Shown: positions 1 through 12,828 of the stretch, in pieces
Numbering within the stretch: position 1 is the first letter of the stretch
Layout: the number at the start of each line of letters is the position of its first letter
Source: Scortum barcoo
Lineage: Eukaryota > Chordata > Actinopteri > Centrarchiformes > Terapontidae
DNA: 64,000 nt
NCBI GenBank assembly: GCA_023238725.1
Contig: CM041536.1
Span: 14,167,271 to 14,231,270, forward strand
Direction of reading: 5' to 3'
Notes under the pieces: model-generated
Databases searched by the model: none
What the model was told of the DNA's origin: nothing
What the model saw: only the letters and a program-made list of their open reading frames with translations
Program-made: the position numbers and the translations under genes

Positions 1-829
1 TTTAAAGTATGCAGTTTTCTTTTTCGTCAGTCTAAATTATTTGTGAGAGCAGGGGAAGGCATTTTAACTTTTTCTTATTCAAGATTTACATTCCATTTTA
101 TTTTTATCTTGTGAGATCTACTCTAAAACTTTCTTAAATATATGCATGAAAATGGTGGCAGTTCTCTAAGCCCTGGGTCACTGCATTTAGTAAAATGTAG
201 AGGACAACAATCTTGTCCCTGTTGCAGAGTTGTATTTTTCTTATCAAATTCCAACCAATATATCAGTTCTGAGAAACATAATAGAGTAAATGGAACAATA
301 CTTGTTATAGTTCTTAGTAATTGAAGGTTATCTCTCCAGAGAGCATCGTCAAACGGCTGTAGAAATTATGACGCTGTACCCATAGGAGTCAAAGAGGAAG
401 TCAGGTAAGGTGAGTGTTACAGAGCAGCAATGTCAGCAGAGGAGGGAGGGACGAGTCAACAAAACGTCATTTACAAACATTGCATTATCATATCAGAAAA
501 CCCATTTATTTATGAAACAGCAATTACATCCACTTGGACAGGTCATTCTGGAGGGTTTGGAACATAGGCCTACGTTACATTTAATTTGGGGAACAGGACT
601 TTTGAGTCTATAGCTTTTTTAATAATATTATATAAGACTCCTTATTCCGATATGTTAGTACAGTCCCTTACTCAAAGATATAAATATTCTCACTATTTAA
701 GATTCATTGGGAATACCTGCTAAAGGTATAACACAATATACTTAAAGCAGCTATATTTTTACAATAATATGTTACAATAATGCATCAGTGTGAAAACAAT
801 GTGACAATATGAAAATAGCTTTTTAGGCC

Positions 830-1105
830 ATTGTTTAGCTGTCCAGCCTAATATTTCACTCTCAGTGTGAACCAAAACAGTAGGCAGCTATTTAAATTCC
901 ACTGTACGCCACCTGCTTAGCCGACAGACACAGTTAGCAGCTATCTGATTAACTTAATGGAGTATTTAACAGCTTAAGAGTCAGATACTTCCATCAGGAC
1001 TTGGTAGAGGCCAAAAACAGAGAATAAATACTGAACTTACATTCATCATGTGGACAGAAACACAACTCAAAACGAAAAATAATGTTGCAACTCTTTGCTT
1101 ACGAT
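830..1105 (+). repeat. Dispersed teleost repeat, copy A
   Basis: This stretch shares an ordered set of short blocks with 4080-4330 and 17200-17440. The blocks are an AGATACTT-like segment, then ACTTGGTAGAGGCCAAAAAC, then a CATCATGTGGACAGAAACAC block, all in the same orientation. I recognise this block order as a widely dispersed repeat of fish genomes, but I cannot assign its class. No coding capacity is visible and the boundaries are approximate. Confidence 0.5.
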
Positions 1106-3930
1106 TGCAAATAAAGAAAAGTAAGGATGACGTTATGCAATATTAATAACAAAAAAATGATTAGGGAGATGATGTATAGTTGATGGATAATGATTTATCT
1201 CTGAATCTACTAAAATGTACAGGCTCTATTTTATCTGCAAATTCACTAGTTAGTTTATTTGTCTTTTGAGTGACCCCATTTGCTTTCATTCACAGTCCCT
1301 TATGGACTGTCCTCGATAGGGAGTCAGATTAATCATCCCTAAAAATACACAGAGACATTACTCTTGTTGGAGTTACCCCTTTTGGAGTGAAAAGTTCATC
1401 ATTTGCTCTTTGGTGTACTGTAGCTGTTATAGGGAATCTGACTGTCTACTTGTGATGTGACTGGCAGAGTCTAAATCTGTTGTATCTGGCACCTCAGGGG
1501 TCAATGGGTAACGACACAAGCTATTTATCTGTGGTATTGATATTTTTACATAAAACGCTGGGGCATTTGCAGGACAGAGAAATTCAATATAGAGTGTTTA
1601 ATCAAGGAACACAGTTTATATTATGGACATGACGGCATGAATACCAACATCTTTTCTTTTAGGATTGAGAGATGATTTATCTATTGCTCGATGAATAAAT
1701 CAGAGGAATGTATTTATTGAAATAAAGCTATTGCTTTTCCCCTCTCACCTTTATTTATTCAGATTTTTCCTTTTCTTCTTATTGTGTGCTTTAGCAATCA
1801 TGGATAATCATATGCAAATTATAAAGCACTACATAAACACTTACTGTGCAATGTTGTATAGTATTTGTGATATAGATGTCATGGCGCCTGGCAACAGTGT
1901 TGCTGTTTGCTGTGAGCGTGAAAAACATCTATCGAACATGAATGGGAAGGTGCTCGCAATCAGGAATCATGAAGCCTTTTTGGCTGACTAGTTTAGTTTA
2001 CAGTGGGAATGTTTCGGTTGAGGCATTTGGGCTTTAAAAGACCAATTAGATCAATAGCATCAGTGAGAGCAGCAGGAAGACCAGGAACTCAGCATGGCTA
2101 CTTACATATTTATTTAGGGCACATCCCCTCCATCTGTGCCTGTATCAACAGTGACACTGTAAAACACAGAAACAGCCACATCTCCTCATGACTGCGGAAG
2201 TGCAACAGATTTTTAGCTGGCACATTTGAAAGGCTCCCATCACAGTGACACAGTGAAATTTGAATTAGCATTTGCCAGTGTTACCAAAATTCTCACGTAT
2301 GAAGTGTAATAGTCAAGATCACAGCAGCTTAGCATGAATACAGACTCTGCAGTAGTACCGATGTGGAGCAAGTAGCATTTGATAAATCGCAGGTTCGGAG
2401 CTGTGTTGTTGCAGTGCAACCGCAGAGCGTGTAATTGATTTCACAGTGATGACCCAAAATCTTCCTCCCCAATATCTACTTACCAATTTGGGTGCAAAGA
2501 CATCCACAGCTGGCCGTGAGCACAGATGATTGAGTTTTTCTAAGCCTGCCTTCCATAGAGAGTTGTAGATCAGTAATAAGCATGCAAAGACGAGGTCCTC
2601 ATGAAGTTCATTTGTACACGTGAGCATGCTTGCACAGACAGTTTGGATCAGTGTGAGTGAAAGAATATTTAAGGGCTGAATAAATAATTGAGCTCTGTGC
2701 CTTCTCTGTCCAATAATGCCTTAACTGCTGAATCATTTCCAAGGAAACACAGACTTATTGTCCTCTTGTGTGGATCTAATTTGTGCTTTTGCCAGGAGAT
2801 TATGCTTTGTGACCATTTTGTCGAGGCACACGTGGACATTGAAATGCACAGTGAACCCTTTGATCAGTGCGAACTAAATCAGGGTCCCACTCCATCCAGC
2901 ATTCAGTGCGTCCCAGTGAATAGAGAGCAGCAGTGCAGATTGAGGCTGAGAACAATACTCAGCTAATGTGTTGCCAGAGGAGACAAATAATAAGAGTCGA
3001 TGGGAAGACCACAAGACGTTTCTTAAATTATGTATGTTTCAAAGACACCACTGTAAACGTGCATAGTACATTTTATGCATTTCTAGAAGATGCAGATTTT
3101 TTTATCACAAGGAATGGTCTGATGAACATAAGTGCAGACACTAATACAGATATTGACACACACTGGGACACAAACTCGCCACATTTTTAAACCTCATATT
3201 AGAAGGAGGCACACCAGGAGAGAAGATGACAAATATGAGTCACCACATTGTGATACTGACACAGTCGTGCCATGGAAAACATCCCAGCAGCTCCATGGGT
3301 GTCTCCAACTTCATGGGATGTGTGTCATTAGAAATGTGCCTTGAAAGGAAAAGAGAATCATGAATCCTTGCGAATTGAGACCCTGACAGTTGGTATAAAG
3401 TTTAAAATTAGAATTGTAAATACATGAAACTGAAAGAGAAATAATGCCAGTGAGCATGAGGAGGGAAAAAATGTCTCTGAACATGAATTTCACTTAAAAT
3501 TTGCCCTTGAAGTCACTTATGAGGTCAAAGTAAACATGAGGTTGACCTGACACTTTGCTGACGTGACCCTGTAGAATGAAGTCGTGACCTGGTTTAGCTC
3601 CATACTGCGCAAATAGGAAGCCTTTATCTGGACAGAGCAGCACACCTTTGAAAGCCTTTCAAGCCAAGACACAATGCCGTCATCCTACCACAGACACTGT
3701 ACTCTGGAAGAGCCAACTTGAGCTCTGTCACGCTGATTTTAGAGCCAAACTGAACTGACTCCTCTTCACACAAATGCTGGGAGAGCCCAGTGTAATGAAA
3801 AGGGCCTACACCAGTTCATCCTCCATCTGCTCAAAGGCTGAGTCATTAAAAAAGAAAAAGAAAGCTGCACAAATCAGTGTTTTTTTTATTATAGTAACAA
3901 TTGATCAAATGACTCTGGGTAATGTGAAAT

Positions 3931-3956
3931 CATTATTATTATTATTATTATTATTA
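3931..3956 (+). repeat. (ATT)n microsatellite
   Basis: About eight to nine perfect ATT units are directly visible. The tract is embedded in AT-rich intergenic DNA. Confidence 0.95.
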
Positions 3957-4079
3957 CTTTTGTCATGTAAGTCTGTAACTCTCACCTCAGCTCTATGAAG
4001 TTTTTTTTCCCAATTTTGAAGCATTGTTTCTGTACATCACTTTTTTGAGCATGAATGCTCTGATTAACCAACTGCATGC

Positions 4080-4335
4080 TTCACATCTGCCCAACACAAT
4101 ACAGCAGAGACAAGTAGCAACAAGCTGGTGAACAAAGTGGAGCAGCTAAAAGCTAGCTATTTCCACAGATACTTTTCTAAGGAATTGGCAGAAACCAAAA
4201 ATTGAGCTAAACCCAAACGCGTATCAGAATTTCTGTTTGCCATGTGGCCAGAAACTCAGTTCTAAATGAATGGATATTTTGCTCATTGTTTGCTGGATGT
4301 GTAAATAAGCAACTGTTTGCTAACACGTCAATCCA
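4080..4335 (+). repeat. Dispersed teleost repeat, copy B
   Basis: The order of motifs is the same as in copy A: a 'gtggagcagctaaaagctag' block, then AGATACTT, then GAATTGGCAGAAACCAAAAA, then GCCATGTGGCCAGAAACTCA. Orientation also matches copy A at 830-1105 and copy C near 17.2-17.4 kb. It is diverged and non-coding, with approximate boundaries. Confidence 0.5.
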
Positions 4336-6984
4336 TAACCTCTCAAGGTGATGATATGTTAGTGGTGTGTTTTCATTCCGCAAGTGGTCAAAAAATCAAT
4401 CAACGCAGTTTACATGCTGCAGCCTGGCTAAAGCAGTAATGGGTTTCAGAGATTCCAGTGTGGTACTTCACATGTGATTAGTTTGTCATCAGGCTGCTTG
4501 TGTCCACCTTTTCCTTGCTTTTCTCATTTGGTTTGAAGTTGAAAAAAAATGTGAGGTCACATATTTTTTGTTTAGCAACGGCTGAATGAAAATCAGTTGA
4601 CAGCTGTGATGTTATTTGCCTACAATGAGCATTAAAGTCTTCAAAATATGAACTTTGAATTTGGTCATGAATGCATAAATGGGAGATCCACCAAGAGGAG
4701 TCTGAAGTATGAAAGCATATGGTGTAAATTAATGAGCGTACGAGAGACTTCAATATGTCTTCTTTACCTGCTTCCACGGCTCTCTTGCTGCACACATCAC
4801 TGCTACATGATTATTGTTCATCCCCTGACCTGCTGAACAAGGACTCAGAGTGCCTGGCCAAAATAATAACAGTGAACAGAAAGCCACGTCTATTTCAACA
4901 CTTACAGGTCAGGGTTTAAGCTCTCAAAGCAGGCGCTCTTATTCAAATCTCTCTTCTGTGATTACTAAACAATTAATGACATTTCAGTGCACTCGTGCCT
5001 CTAAAGTGACTGTAGATGGAAGACACAGAGTAAATGGTACAATTCTGGTTTGATTGAATCCCAGGCTGCCGTGTCTACTTAGAGAGGTGATCTCCCTGCG
5101 GGCTGTGGAGTGCTGTGAGGCAAAGATAACTGGTTCTTATTTCGATCTGCTCAGTCAGGTATGAGAGCTCCCAGCCCAGGGGAACACTAGCGGGGACCTG
5201 AGTGCTATGGGCCTCACACACCAGGATGTAGATGAATTTCCCTTCCCTTTAACTGAGCGCTGTGTCTTTTAATTATGTCTATTATCTTCCTCGCACCGAG
5301 CATTTTTTGCCAACAGGCTAGCAGCCAGATCACCGTGGTGGTGTATTATTGCCTGTTTTGAATTGAAATCAGACAGGAAAAGGGGATTAAAAGCCGGGAG
5401 AGTTGTGATTCAAGCCGAGAGAGCCCTCGCACGCTCTACCTCCCGTAGGAAACTCTGATACGAATCCTGCCTGGTCTGTGTGCGCAAACAGCGGGACACA
5501 AAGCGCAGGCAGCTCAGCCAATTGTGTCAGCTAGACTGTTCAGATGTAGAGAGTAAGAGAGTACGTGAGAGATACGCAGGTGATACTATGCTTCCAACAC
5601 CAGGATGCTGATCTATTGTGCTTTAAGACTTCCTGTTTGTCAGTACATGCATGTCATTTGAAAACTGAGGTCAATTCAGATCAATTCTCCCTTATTAACG
5701 TGGCTATGACTGACTGAATGGTGATGTTGTACCATCAGTCTGATCATTTTACCCAAACTAGAGGTGATAACACTCAAACCAGAGTATCCTAACATACCAT
5801 ACTAAGATGGTTAACATGGTAAACATCATCATAATGTTAACATTGTCAGAATTTTAGGCCGCACTTGAGCACAGCTATAGACCCCCGGTTTAATGAACCC
5901 ATGTTTAGTCTCTTATTGCGCAAAACCATGGTGTGTGAGTAAGAGCGGTTCATCTCTGAGGAGTTGGAATGCATTCAGTGTGACAGCTTTCATTGTCTCA
6001 CGGCTCCTTTCTTTTAGCACCCAGCAATAATTACTGACTTGTGTTTGTCCACTGGTACCTGCCAGCTCTTCCCACCTCCTAACATAGCTGATCAGACCCA
6101 GCTGCAACACGCTTGTACCGTCTTCCACTTGCCACGTTTTCTTATCGGAAACCTGAAGAATAATCAGCTCTCCAGACAAAAGCGCTATTCACAAGTCTCT
6201 CATTGTTGGAACAGAACTGTGGCAGATTAAACTTACTTACTCACCTAAAATTATTGTAGAAGATACATTGATAGATGTAAATTTCAGCCTACTATAGGTT
6301 AATGCAGTTGCTCAGTGAATAATTATGGATGTACCCAGTTGAGCATGATTCAGTCTTCAATTAATAGGTGGTAGGTATAGTGCCTTACAGCCATGTTCAC
6401 AGAGCTTCAGATCTATTGTTAGTTCTGTCACCTAGAGAGGACTCATTTTGCAGAGGCCAGGCTGATCCTGCTTGGTCCTGTCATGTCTGATTCCGCAGAT
6501 GAGCCCTGACATCTTCAACGATGGACAGGAATGATTTGACGTCATCAACAACAGACACAGAAAAAACTCTTTCCTCACCTTGTGCTGCAGAGGAGGTGTA
6601 TTTTGGTCAGAGTGCCTCATGGTGTCAAAGACGTCACAATCTCAGGGGTGTGAACCGCGAGCGGAGTGAAGTTCTCTAACTCACTGTCAGAACATCCACT
6701 CATCCACACTGATGTACCCACATGCTCTGACAGACCCAAACTTCTGACAGATACAGCTCTGAAACAGTCTGTGAGGAATTCACAGCGCAAAACACTCTTC
6801 GCACCAAAGTTTATTTAAAGCCTCATCAACATTTTCTCTTCTGAGACCAAACATGCAATCATTAAATGATTTAGATGAACAAAATCTTTTAAACACAAAG
6901 GTATTTAAGGCCCAGCAATCTGGATACGCTGATAGGTATCCCTGTATGAACGGACAGGTGAGAAATTAAAGGAAAAAACAACAT

Positions 6985-7480
6985 AAAGTGTCTTACTAAG
7001 GTGTTGGGCCACCATGTCTTGCCAGTCTCAGTGCTCCTTGGTAGTCTCCGAACTGTACTGGAGGGATGAACACCATTCTTCCAAAAAAATATTCCCTTGT
7101 GTGGTGTGGTTTGTGTGGTGATGATGGCGGTGGAGAGCGGTGTTTAACATATTGCTCCAAAATCTCCCATCGATGTTTAGTTGGGTTGAGATCTGGTGAC
7201 TGTGAAGGCCATTGTGTATGATTCACATTACTATCATCCTCATCAAACCATTCAGTGGCCCCTTGTGCCCTGTGGATGGAGGCATTGTCATGCTGGAATA
7301 GACCACCCCCATCAAATGTTTCATCATAGGATTAAATCTCTCAGAACAACTTTGCATTGATTTGCAGTGACCCTACAGTCTACGGAGACAAGTGGACCTG
7401 AAACATGACGGTAAAATGCCCCCCACAGTATAACAGAGCCGCTGGATCCCCTCACTGTAGGGGTCAAGCATTCAGATTTG
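6985..7480 (-). mobile_element. Tc1/mariner-type DNA transposon relic
   Basis: On the minus strand the DNA encodes fragments typical of Tc1-like DDE transposases. A WGAFYRHVSGPLV-like segment lies around 7375-7430. QHDNASIHRAQG lies around 7265-7300, carrying the second catalytic Asp context. WPSQSPDLNPTKHRWEILEQ lies around 7155-7215, near the third acidic position. In active Tc1 elements the last motif is usually SPDLNPIEHLW, and here the Glu is replaced by Lys (TKH). The fragments lie in different frames and there is no complete open frame, so this is a dead, truncated copy. Terminal inverted repeats were not identified. Confidence 0.75.
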
Positions 7481-9065
7481 TCTTCCCTCTGTACATTGAC
7501 GGCTTTGTATTTTCTCTTTAGTGTTTCATCAGATAACTTATTTGATAGCAGTGGGAGTTTCAGCAGGAGGGGGCGCACATTGGAAAGCTTTAGATTTGGT
7601 GGTGTGAACAGAGGTGTGACAGATCCCACCAAAACATTGATTTTGCCACTAATTACCTCTGCTGTAACTGAGGCAGCTGTACAGAATCTCAAGCTCTGTC
7701 CAAAACTACACGAGAGAAATAGTCAAAACAATTGTTGATTTAGAGGGCAGGGGGAAAACACATGAAAAATGAAGAAGAAAGTGGGAGTGTGTGAATGTTC
7801 AATTTGGATATTAAAAAAATAACATTCTTAACGACATTAACGACACTGTCATCCGTGGATATATCTTGACCACTTGATTACTGACAGGCCATTAAGGCGC
7901 CTCCTATTCCAACATCCAATTAAGGGCTCCACAACAACACTTAATAAGTGGGGTGCAGAGTTGATAAGCAACCAATTTTGAAGCTTCAAGCCCTTTGCTT
8001 CATTAGGAGGATGTTGAGCTAAAACAGAAAATTCAACATGGAGAACATCAAAGTGCCCACTCTGCAAAATGAGTAACAAACTCCTTATTAGATATGCATC
8101 AATCTCCTAGGATACAGCCGACATACACAATGATCACCCAGCAAAATTGTTGCCTGTATAATGCTCTTGAATAACGCTTTTGAATAATGCTCTACTCAAT
8201 TACTGTTCACCAGAAGGGCAGGTGTTGGTTTGCACTCTGAGATGTGAAAGAACAGAGGGAGTGATGAAGGAGAAGGAGGCAGAAGAGGAGTGGAACCATT
8301 TCAAGATTTCAAGTATGAAAAAGTGGCACTTCTCAATATGAAAAGATCAAAGGTCTGAAAATGTGTTATACTTCATGGGACATAATCACGAGTGGATGGG
8401 GGTGTGGGGGGTCACTCGCAGCATATGTGAGGGGTGGCAGGTTTTTAAGCTGCACTGGAGGCATTTGTCCTAAATCTGCCAAGGAAGGAGGGAAGCATGG
8501 AGCGGTCCAGTGCAAAGCTGCAACAGGTTTCATGCCAGTTCATTGCTGTTGCAGCCCACACATTCACTTGATACAATCGCAGAGACACCAAATGCCATGA
8601 GAATGTCAAACTCGGTCTTTAAAGAGACAAGCAGCACAGAGGGAGAAACACAAACAGCACAGCAACAACAGAGGATGTAAGCTTGGGAAAAATCTACTTC
8701 TGTGTCGAAATGCAAATGGGGTTGTGGAGAAGGAAAAGACGGGCACGATCATTTTTAAAAAAAGGGGGGAAAAAAGATTTTCCTGATGAGTTAATTGTAT
8801 GACATCAGCTTGTATGTATTTTTCTGTATTTACAGTATCAGACATCCGTCTGCATGACAGCAGCAGATTTCTTCTGACAGAAGATTCAGATCAGCTCTAT
8901 CGGACTCTGGAGATGTGTCTACATCATAGAGAATATTATTCTCTACGTCAATATTCACTCCTTTAAAGAAATATAACAATAGAGTGCATTTGGACATACG
9001 CATATTCAATATTATAGATGAGAAGACTTATAGCACATACATGTCTGTATGCTAAATATAAATCA

Positions 9066-9112
9066 AGACCAGCTGGCTAGCTTAGCATAGCACAAAGACT
9101 GGAAACAGAAGA
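9066..9112 (-). repeat. Dispersed repeat with GCTAAGCTAGCC motif, copy 1
   Basis: Read on the minus strand, this matches 54090-54125 on the plus strand at about 31 of 34 positions. The shared core starts CTGTTTCCA and continues TCTTTGTGCTA, then a GCTAAGCTA block. I recognise the sequence as a very common fish interspersed repeat of uncertain class. The full copy probably extends on both sides but is too diverged to bound by eye. Confidence 0.6.
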
Positions 9113-9384
9113 AACTGCTATAAGAGCCAATGTCTGAACATGGTTAATTGACTTTTTATGGGGTAATTTGTCAGACATTGTAATTTTTCAGCTCTGAGAA
9201 GTTACCTGTCAACTAGGAAGTTACTGGTCCCAACAATGTAACGGTAACTTCCAGGAAAACAGTTATTGTTTTTTTACAGTTACGTTTTTATACGGTTTTA
9301 ACAAATGCTATACAACATGTCAAGTAGTGGAGGAGCTAGTAGATGGATTTTGTTACCGTTGGACAGAGTCAGGCCTTCTGTTTC

Positions 9385-9930
9385 AAATCAAATCAAATCA
9401 AATGAAATTTATTTATTTAAAGCCCAAAATCACAAACATGGTTTCTCTCGGAGGGCTTTACAATCTGTACAGTTGTGACACCCTCTGTCCTTAGACCCTC
9501 GAACCAGGTCAGGAAAAACTTCAAAAAACCCTTTATGGGAAAAAGAAGAAACCTGAGGAAGAGCCACAGATGAGGGATCCCTCTCCCTGGGACGGACAGA
9601 CGTGCAATAGATGCCACATGTACAGAGAACATCATCAATCATATAGGGAATTATACATACTGAATTCATGGGTTTAGTCCATGTGTGAAGGTATCACAAG
9701 GTAATGGAAATGAGTCCATGAGTCCAGGTGCATCTCTAGAATGTCCTCATATGGAGCTCTGGGCCACTCGACCTTCTCTCCACAACACAGACACAGATCA
9801 TGTCCCCACCAGGCCAGTGAACCTCAGACAGATGGACCACAACCAGAATCAGTGAGGAACCTGCAAGACTGGAGAGAACAAAGGAGGACCGGGGCTCCAG
9901 CAGTAACACTAATGCTTTGTTTCCCCCTGT
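9385..9930 (+). repeat. Common teleost interspersed repeat
   Basis: It begins with an (AAATC)n-like run and AATTTATTTATTTAAAGCCC. It continues through recognisable blocks such as GGGCTTTACAATCTGTACAG, ACACCCTCTGTCCTTAGACC and GATCCCTCTCCCTGGGACGG. I know this block order as a dispersed fish repeat, probably a non-autonomous element, but I cannot name the family securely. The right-hand part (about 9.66-9.93 kb) may belong to the same element. The short open frames across it are incidental. Confidence 0.6.
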
Positions 9931-12299
9931 GTGCTTAATAAAGTAGTTGTGTTTTTCAGTTATGATGCTTTTGTAAGATCTTCTCTTTTAATGTGTTGAG
10001 CCTTGATGAAAAGGATTTGTAATATTGCTTGACTTGAACAAGAATTGTGCAAAATTTCCTTTGAGTTAATGTTAATTGCTGTACCTATATTCCCATAAAA
10101 TAATTTTCCTTTATTCAAATGGTTATCCTGAAAAAGTCCAATATACATCCATATTTGAAGCATATAGGAGAGAAACGTATGCAAAGGGGCATGGGATTGT
10201 AAGGGTTAAAGCCTAAAAATACAGAGAGCGTGACGTATCAGTGCAAAATTTCTCAAAGGTTTGCTGACATCACTGATGAAATCTCCTCTTCCCTCTGATA
10301 GGTCTGTGAAGCCAGACATTTAATCAACACAAGACTTTAAAAATAGACATGGTGGCCAATCTTGGTCCTGGTACCACAAGATAATCAATTCCAGCCTTCC
10401 CATATTCATTTTGAGCTTATTTCCATCTCCATTTTCATTTCCTTTCTTTTTTCTTTGAAACACTGAAACTGGTTGGGGATTAAAGCCAAACATAATGTTT
10501 TTTTTTTTTTTTGGTTTCTGGCTATGGGAGACGTTGTGATCAGCCTCTAAATTTGATAACTGTTGATAACTTGTACTTTGTCAGGATCTAAAAATAGTCT
10601 CGGAGCTACTGTAGGCTGTTGAGTAAAAATCTCACAAAGCAGACAGAAGAAAAGGTTATATTTAGAAGGGAGGGGAGGAAAGGGAGCAGCTGCGATGTAA
10701 GATATCTGAAAATGGAAACTGCTCCCAGGGGTGACAGCACTTATATTCTCCACTTTAATTATTTATTTTCCCTTTAATATACAGCCAATGACAGCATCAC
10801 TGGGGCAGAGATCACACTGTATGAGGACTATGGACATTCCTGGTGTTTGCCTGTGTCGATTAATGTGTCTAAACCTGTAAGCTTTGGTCTTGGCCTGGTT
10901 TCTCATGTTCCTGTGGACAGCAATTCTGTCCCTGATACAGGTCCTTTCCAATCAGGTGCACAAAAATTCAGATTCTACATTTGCTCTTTAGGTTTTCTGT
11001 TATTAGAGTTATTAGAAGAAAAAACATTGATTTTAGGGATTTTGTCAGAGGTTTCCCTTAGGTTGTTTGACAGTCAGGAGCTGGATTCTTACCTGGACCA
11101 GGACCAGATCTTTGCACTGTCTTTTGAATGGGAGGGACGCATTCTTTCGACTTGGTTAAGTCAGTGTGAGCCATTTTATAAAACCACCTTCTCCATGAAG
11201 CTCATAAACAACACGTCTTAAGGGGCTGAGAAGGCAATTGCAGGTGAGAAATCACTGGCAGCATTGATGACTGGAGCCCTGCAACGTCAAGTCAGATGGG
11301 TCATAAAATGATTAGTCCCAGTCTCTGAGGAAAAGAGCAGGGGTCAGAGGACTAATGACTGAATGTGGTGTTTGCTTACTTGTGCGAGAGAAGAAAAATA
11401 CCCCCACCACCATCAAAAAAGTATTTGAGTAAATGCCATGAAAGCCTTTTGCGGTTCTTGGTGGAATGTTATGTGTCTGATTTACCTGTTCCTTGCAGGG
11501 CTGAGAAACATCACTGTTCTCATTAGAAACTGCTTCTGTGCTGTCTCATAGCAACCTAAAAATAGAAATGTCCCTATTAGGCTGTATAGCTGTGATGGTG
11601 GCTACAAGTTTTGGCCTCTTTAATTGTGCAGTAAATACATATTTTATATTATATATACATAAATGCGCTTTATAGGTGTGAAAATTGCTCTACCAGTACC
11701 TTTTCGAAGTGCGTAACAAGCCAATCTGAGACTAAATTGGTTGTAGATTTGCATGAGCAAGCTCAAATTATTAAATGATGTTATGCTACAGACATAATCA
11801 CAGTTGATAATATATTATTTCAGATTCTGTAATAATGTGAAAGGAAGCTGATGAATGTAACCCACTGGCACTTCCTGCAAGAAGCACTGTGATGGTGACC
11901 AAGAACAGATTTCTTTGTCATATTTTACAACTGAATTATCTCTGCTCTTCCCCTTATTACATGGCAGATAGGAGGACTGGCTTTATTCTAACAACTGGTA
12001 CTGATGTTCCACACTGCAGAGAGATTGAATCTTATTTATAGCACTATCTCAGGCATGGATCCACGAATTTAATAGATATATATCAAACCAAAGCAGCATA
12101 ACCAGTGACCAGCAAAATTGTGACAAAGTGTCCTTCTGAGTTAATCCAAATAGAAGAAAAAAAAAAACCGCACACGTAGAATATTTAAATGTTTTTGGGA
12201 GGGGAGCGCTCCTTTTGTTTGTGTCCTGCAGATATGAGGATCAGGACAGAGTTGTTGTTGTTTTTTTTTTCCTTCCTTCTTCATAAGACGCAGTTTATT

Positions 12300-12684
12300 T
12301 TCGGTCGACTCTGACGTCAAGAGAACACACGTTTCATTCAACAAGCGGCAAAGAAAGTTATTTATAACCCGCAGCGTCTCCAGGTTGTGATCCTTGAGTG
12401 CGCAGTGAAAGGAATACTCCCCATTAGACTGATGTAGCGCGTCTCCGTAACAAAAGCCACACAGCTCATGTGCCATGGTGCTCGAGAGCCACGGCGCCCT
12501 ATAACCTCAGCCAGGACGCGTGGATGGGAGCGGGGAAGGAAAGAAAAGGAGAGGAAGAAAAAAAAAAAAGCAAAACAAAACACGGGAATATTGCGAAGAG
12601 CGGCTGCAAACTTTCTGGTTTCGATCCTTCGTTTTTCCTCCGATTTCCTCCCTCTGACGTGACAAGGCACCGGGCACTTTGAGC
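12300..12684 (+). promoter_or_regulatory. Probable ankrd34c promoter / 5' region
   Basis: CpG density rises sharply here against the AT-rich surroundings and stays elevated to about 13.06 kb. A perfect palindromic CRE, TGACGTCA, lies at 12312-12319, and a CRE-like TGACGTGA lies at 12655-12662. Both precede a good splice donor (CAG|GTAAGA at 12708/12709). The transcription start is not determinable by eye. Assignment to ankrd34c rests on orientation and proximity, because the coding exon starts about 1 kb downstream. Confidence 0.5.
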
Positions 12685-12708
12685 ATGGAAAACCTCTCCT
12701 CTGACCAG
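12685..12708 (+). other. End of probable ankrd34c 5' exon, with donor site
   Basis: An ATG at 12685 opens eight codons (MENLSSDQ) and runs directly into the consensus donor GTAAGA at 12709. Family members have their coding sequence in one downstream exon, so this is more likely 5' UTR or a short upstream ORF than the real start. I could not choose the matching acceptor upstream of 13681 with confidence. Confidence 0.35.
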
Positions 12709-12797
12709 GTAAGAGAAGAAGCAGACACCAAGTTGCTCTGCGACGATACCAAACTGAAAAAAATGACTGAAAACGAAGCTTAAATGAATTAAACTTT

Positions 12798-12826
<29 letters not shown>
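12798..12826 (+). repeat. (ATA)n microsatellite
   Basis: About nine perfect TAA/ATA units are directly visible, within the probable first intron of ankrd34c. Confidence 0.95.

Positions 12827-12828
<2 letters not shown>

Larger units (their letters stand above)
1..6980. other. Intergenic DNA, no supported gene
   Basis: All open frames here are short, lack recognisable domains, and have neither codon-level similarity to families I know nor convincing splice structure. Contents I can support are two diverged copies of a dispersed repeat (near 0.8-1.1 kb and 4.05-4.33 kb) and an (ATT)n microsatellite. A more GC-balanced, complex stretch at about 5.07-5.57 kb is described as a possible conserved non-coding element. 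An isolated TGACGTCA octamer lies at 6537-6544. Confidence 0.6.
7481..12299. other. Intergenic DNA upstream of ankrd34c, no supported gene
   Basis: Apart from the dispersed repeats listed separately at about 9.06-9.11 kb and 9.38-9.93 kb, I see only AT-rich unique-looking sequence and short A/T homopolymers, such as a T-run near 10.5 kb. The longest open frame, about 10.85-11.22 kb, starts at a non-ATG codon and has no recognisable domain, so I do not call it a gene. Confidence 0.55.

Noticed and set aside
281..5053. The peptide RVNGTILV encoded both near 285-310 and near 5025-5051
   Set aside because: The underlying DNA matches over only about 22 bases and both contexts otherwise lack similarity or exon signals. 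It is probably coincidence or a repeat fragment.
6537..6544. Isolated TGACGTCA octamer as a promoter CRE
   Set aside because: No gene start, CpG-rich region or splice signal lies nearby. An 8-mer of this kind is expected by chance about once per 64 kb.
7324..7692. 122-codon minus-strand open frame at the Tc1-like relic as a live transposase gene
   Set aside because: Only its C-terminal part matches Tc1 motifs, and the remaining motifs fall in other frames with stops between, so it is a relic.
10847..11221. 124-codon open frame upstream of ankrd34c
   Set aside because: It begins at a non-ATG codon, has no recognisable domain or homologue and no exon-type signals. It is compatible with a chance open frame.
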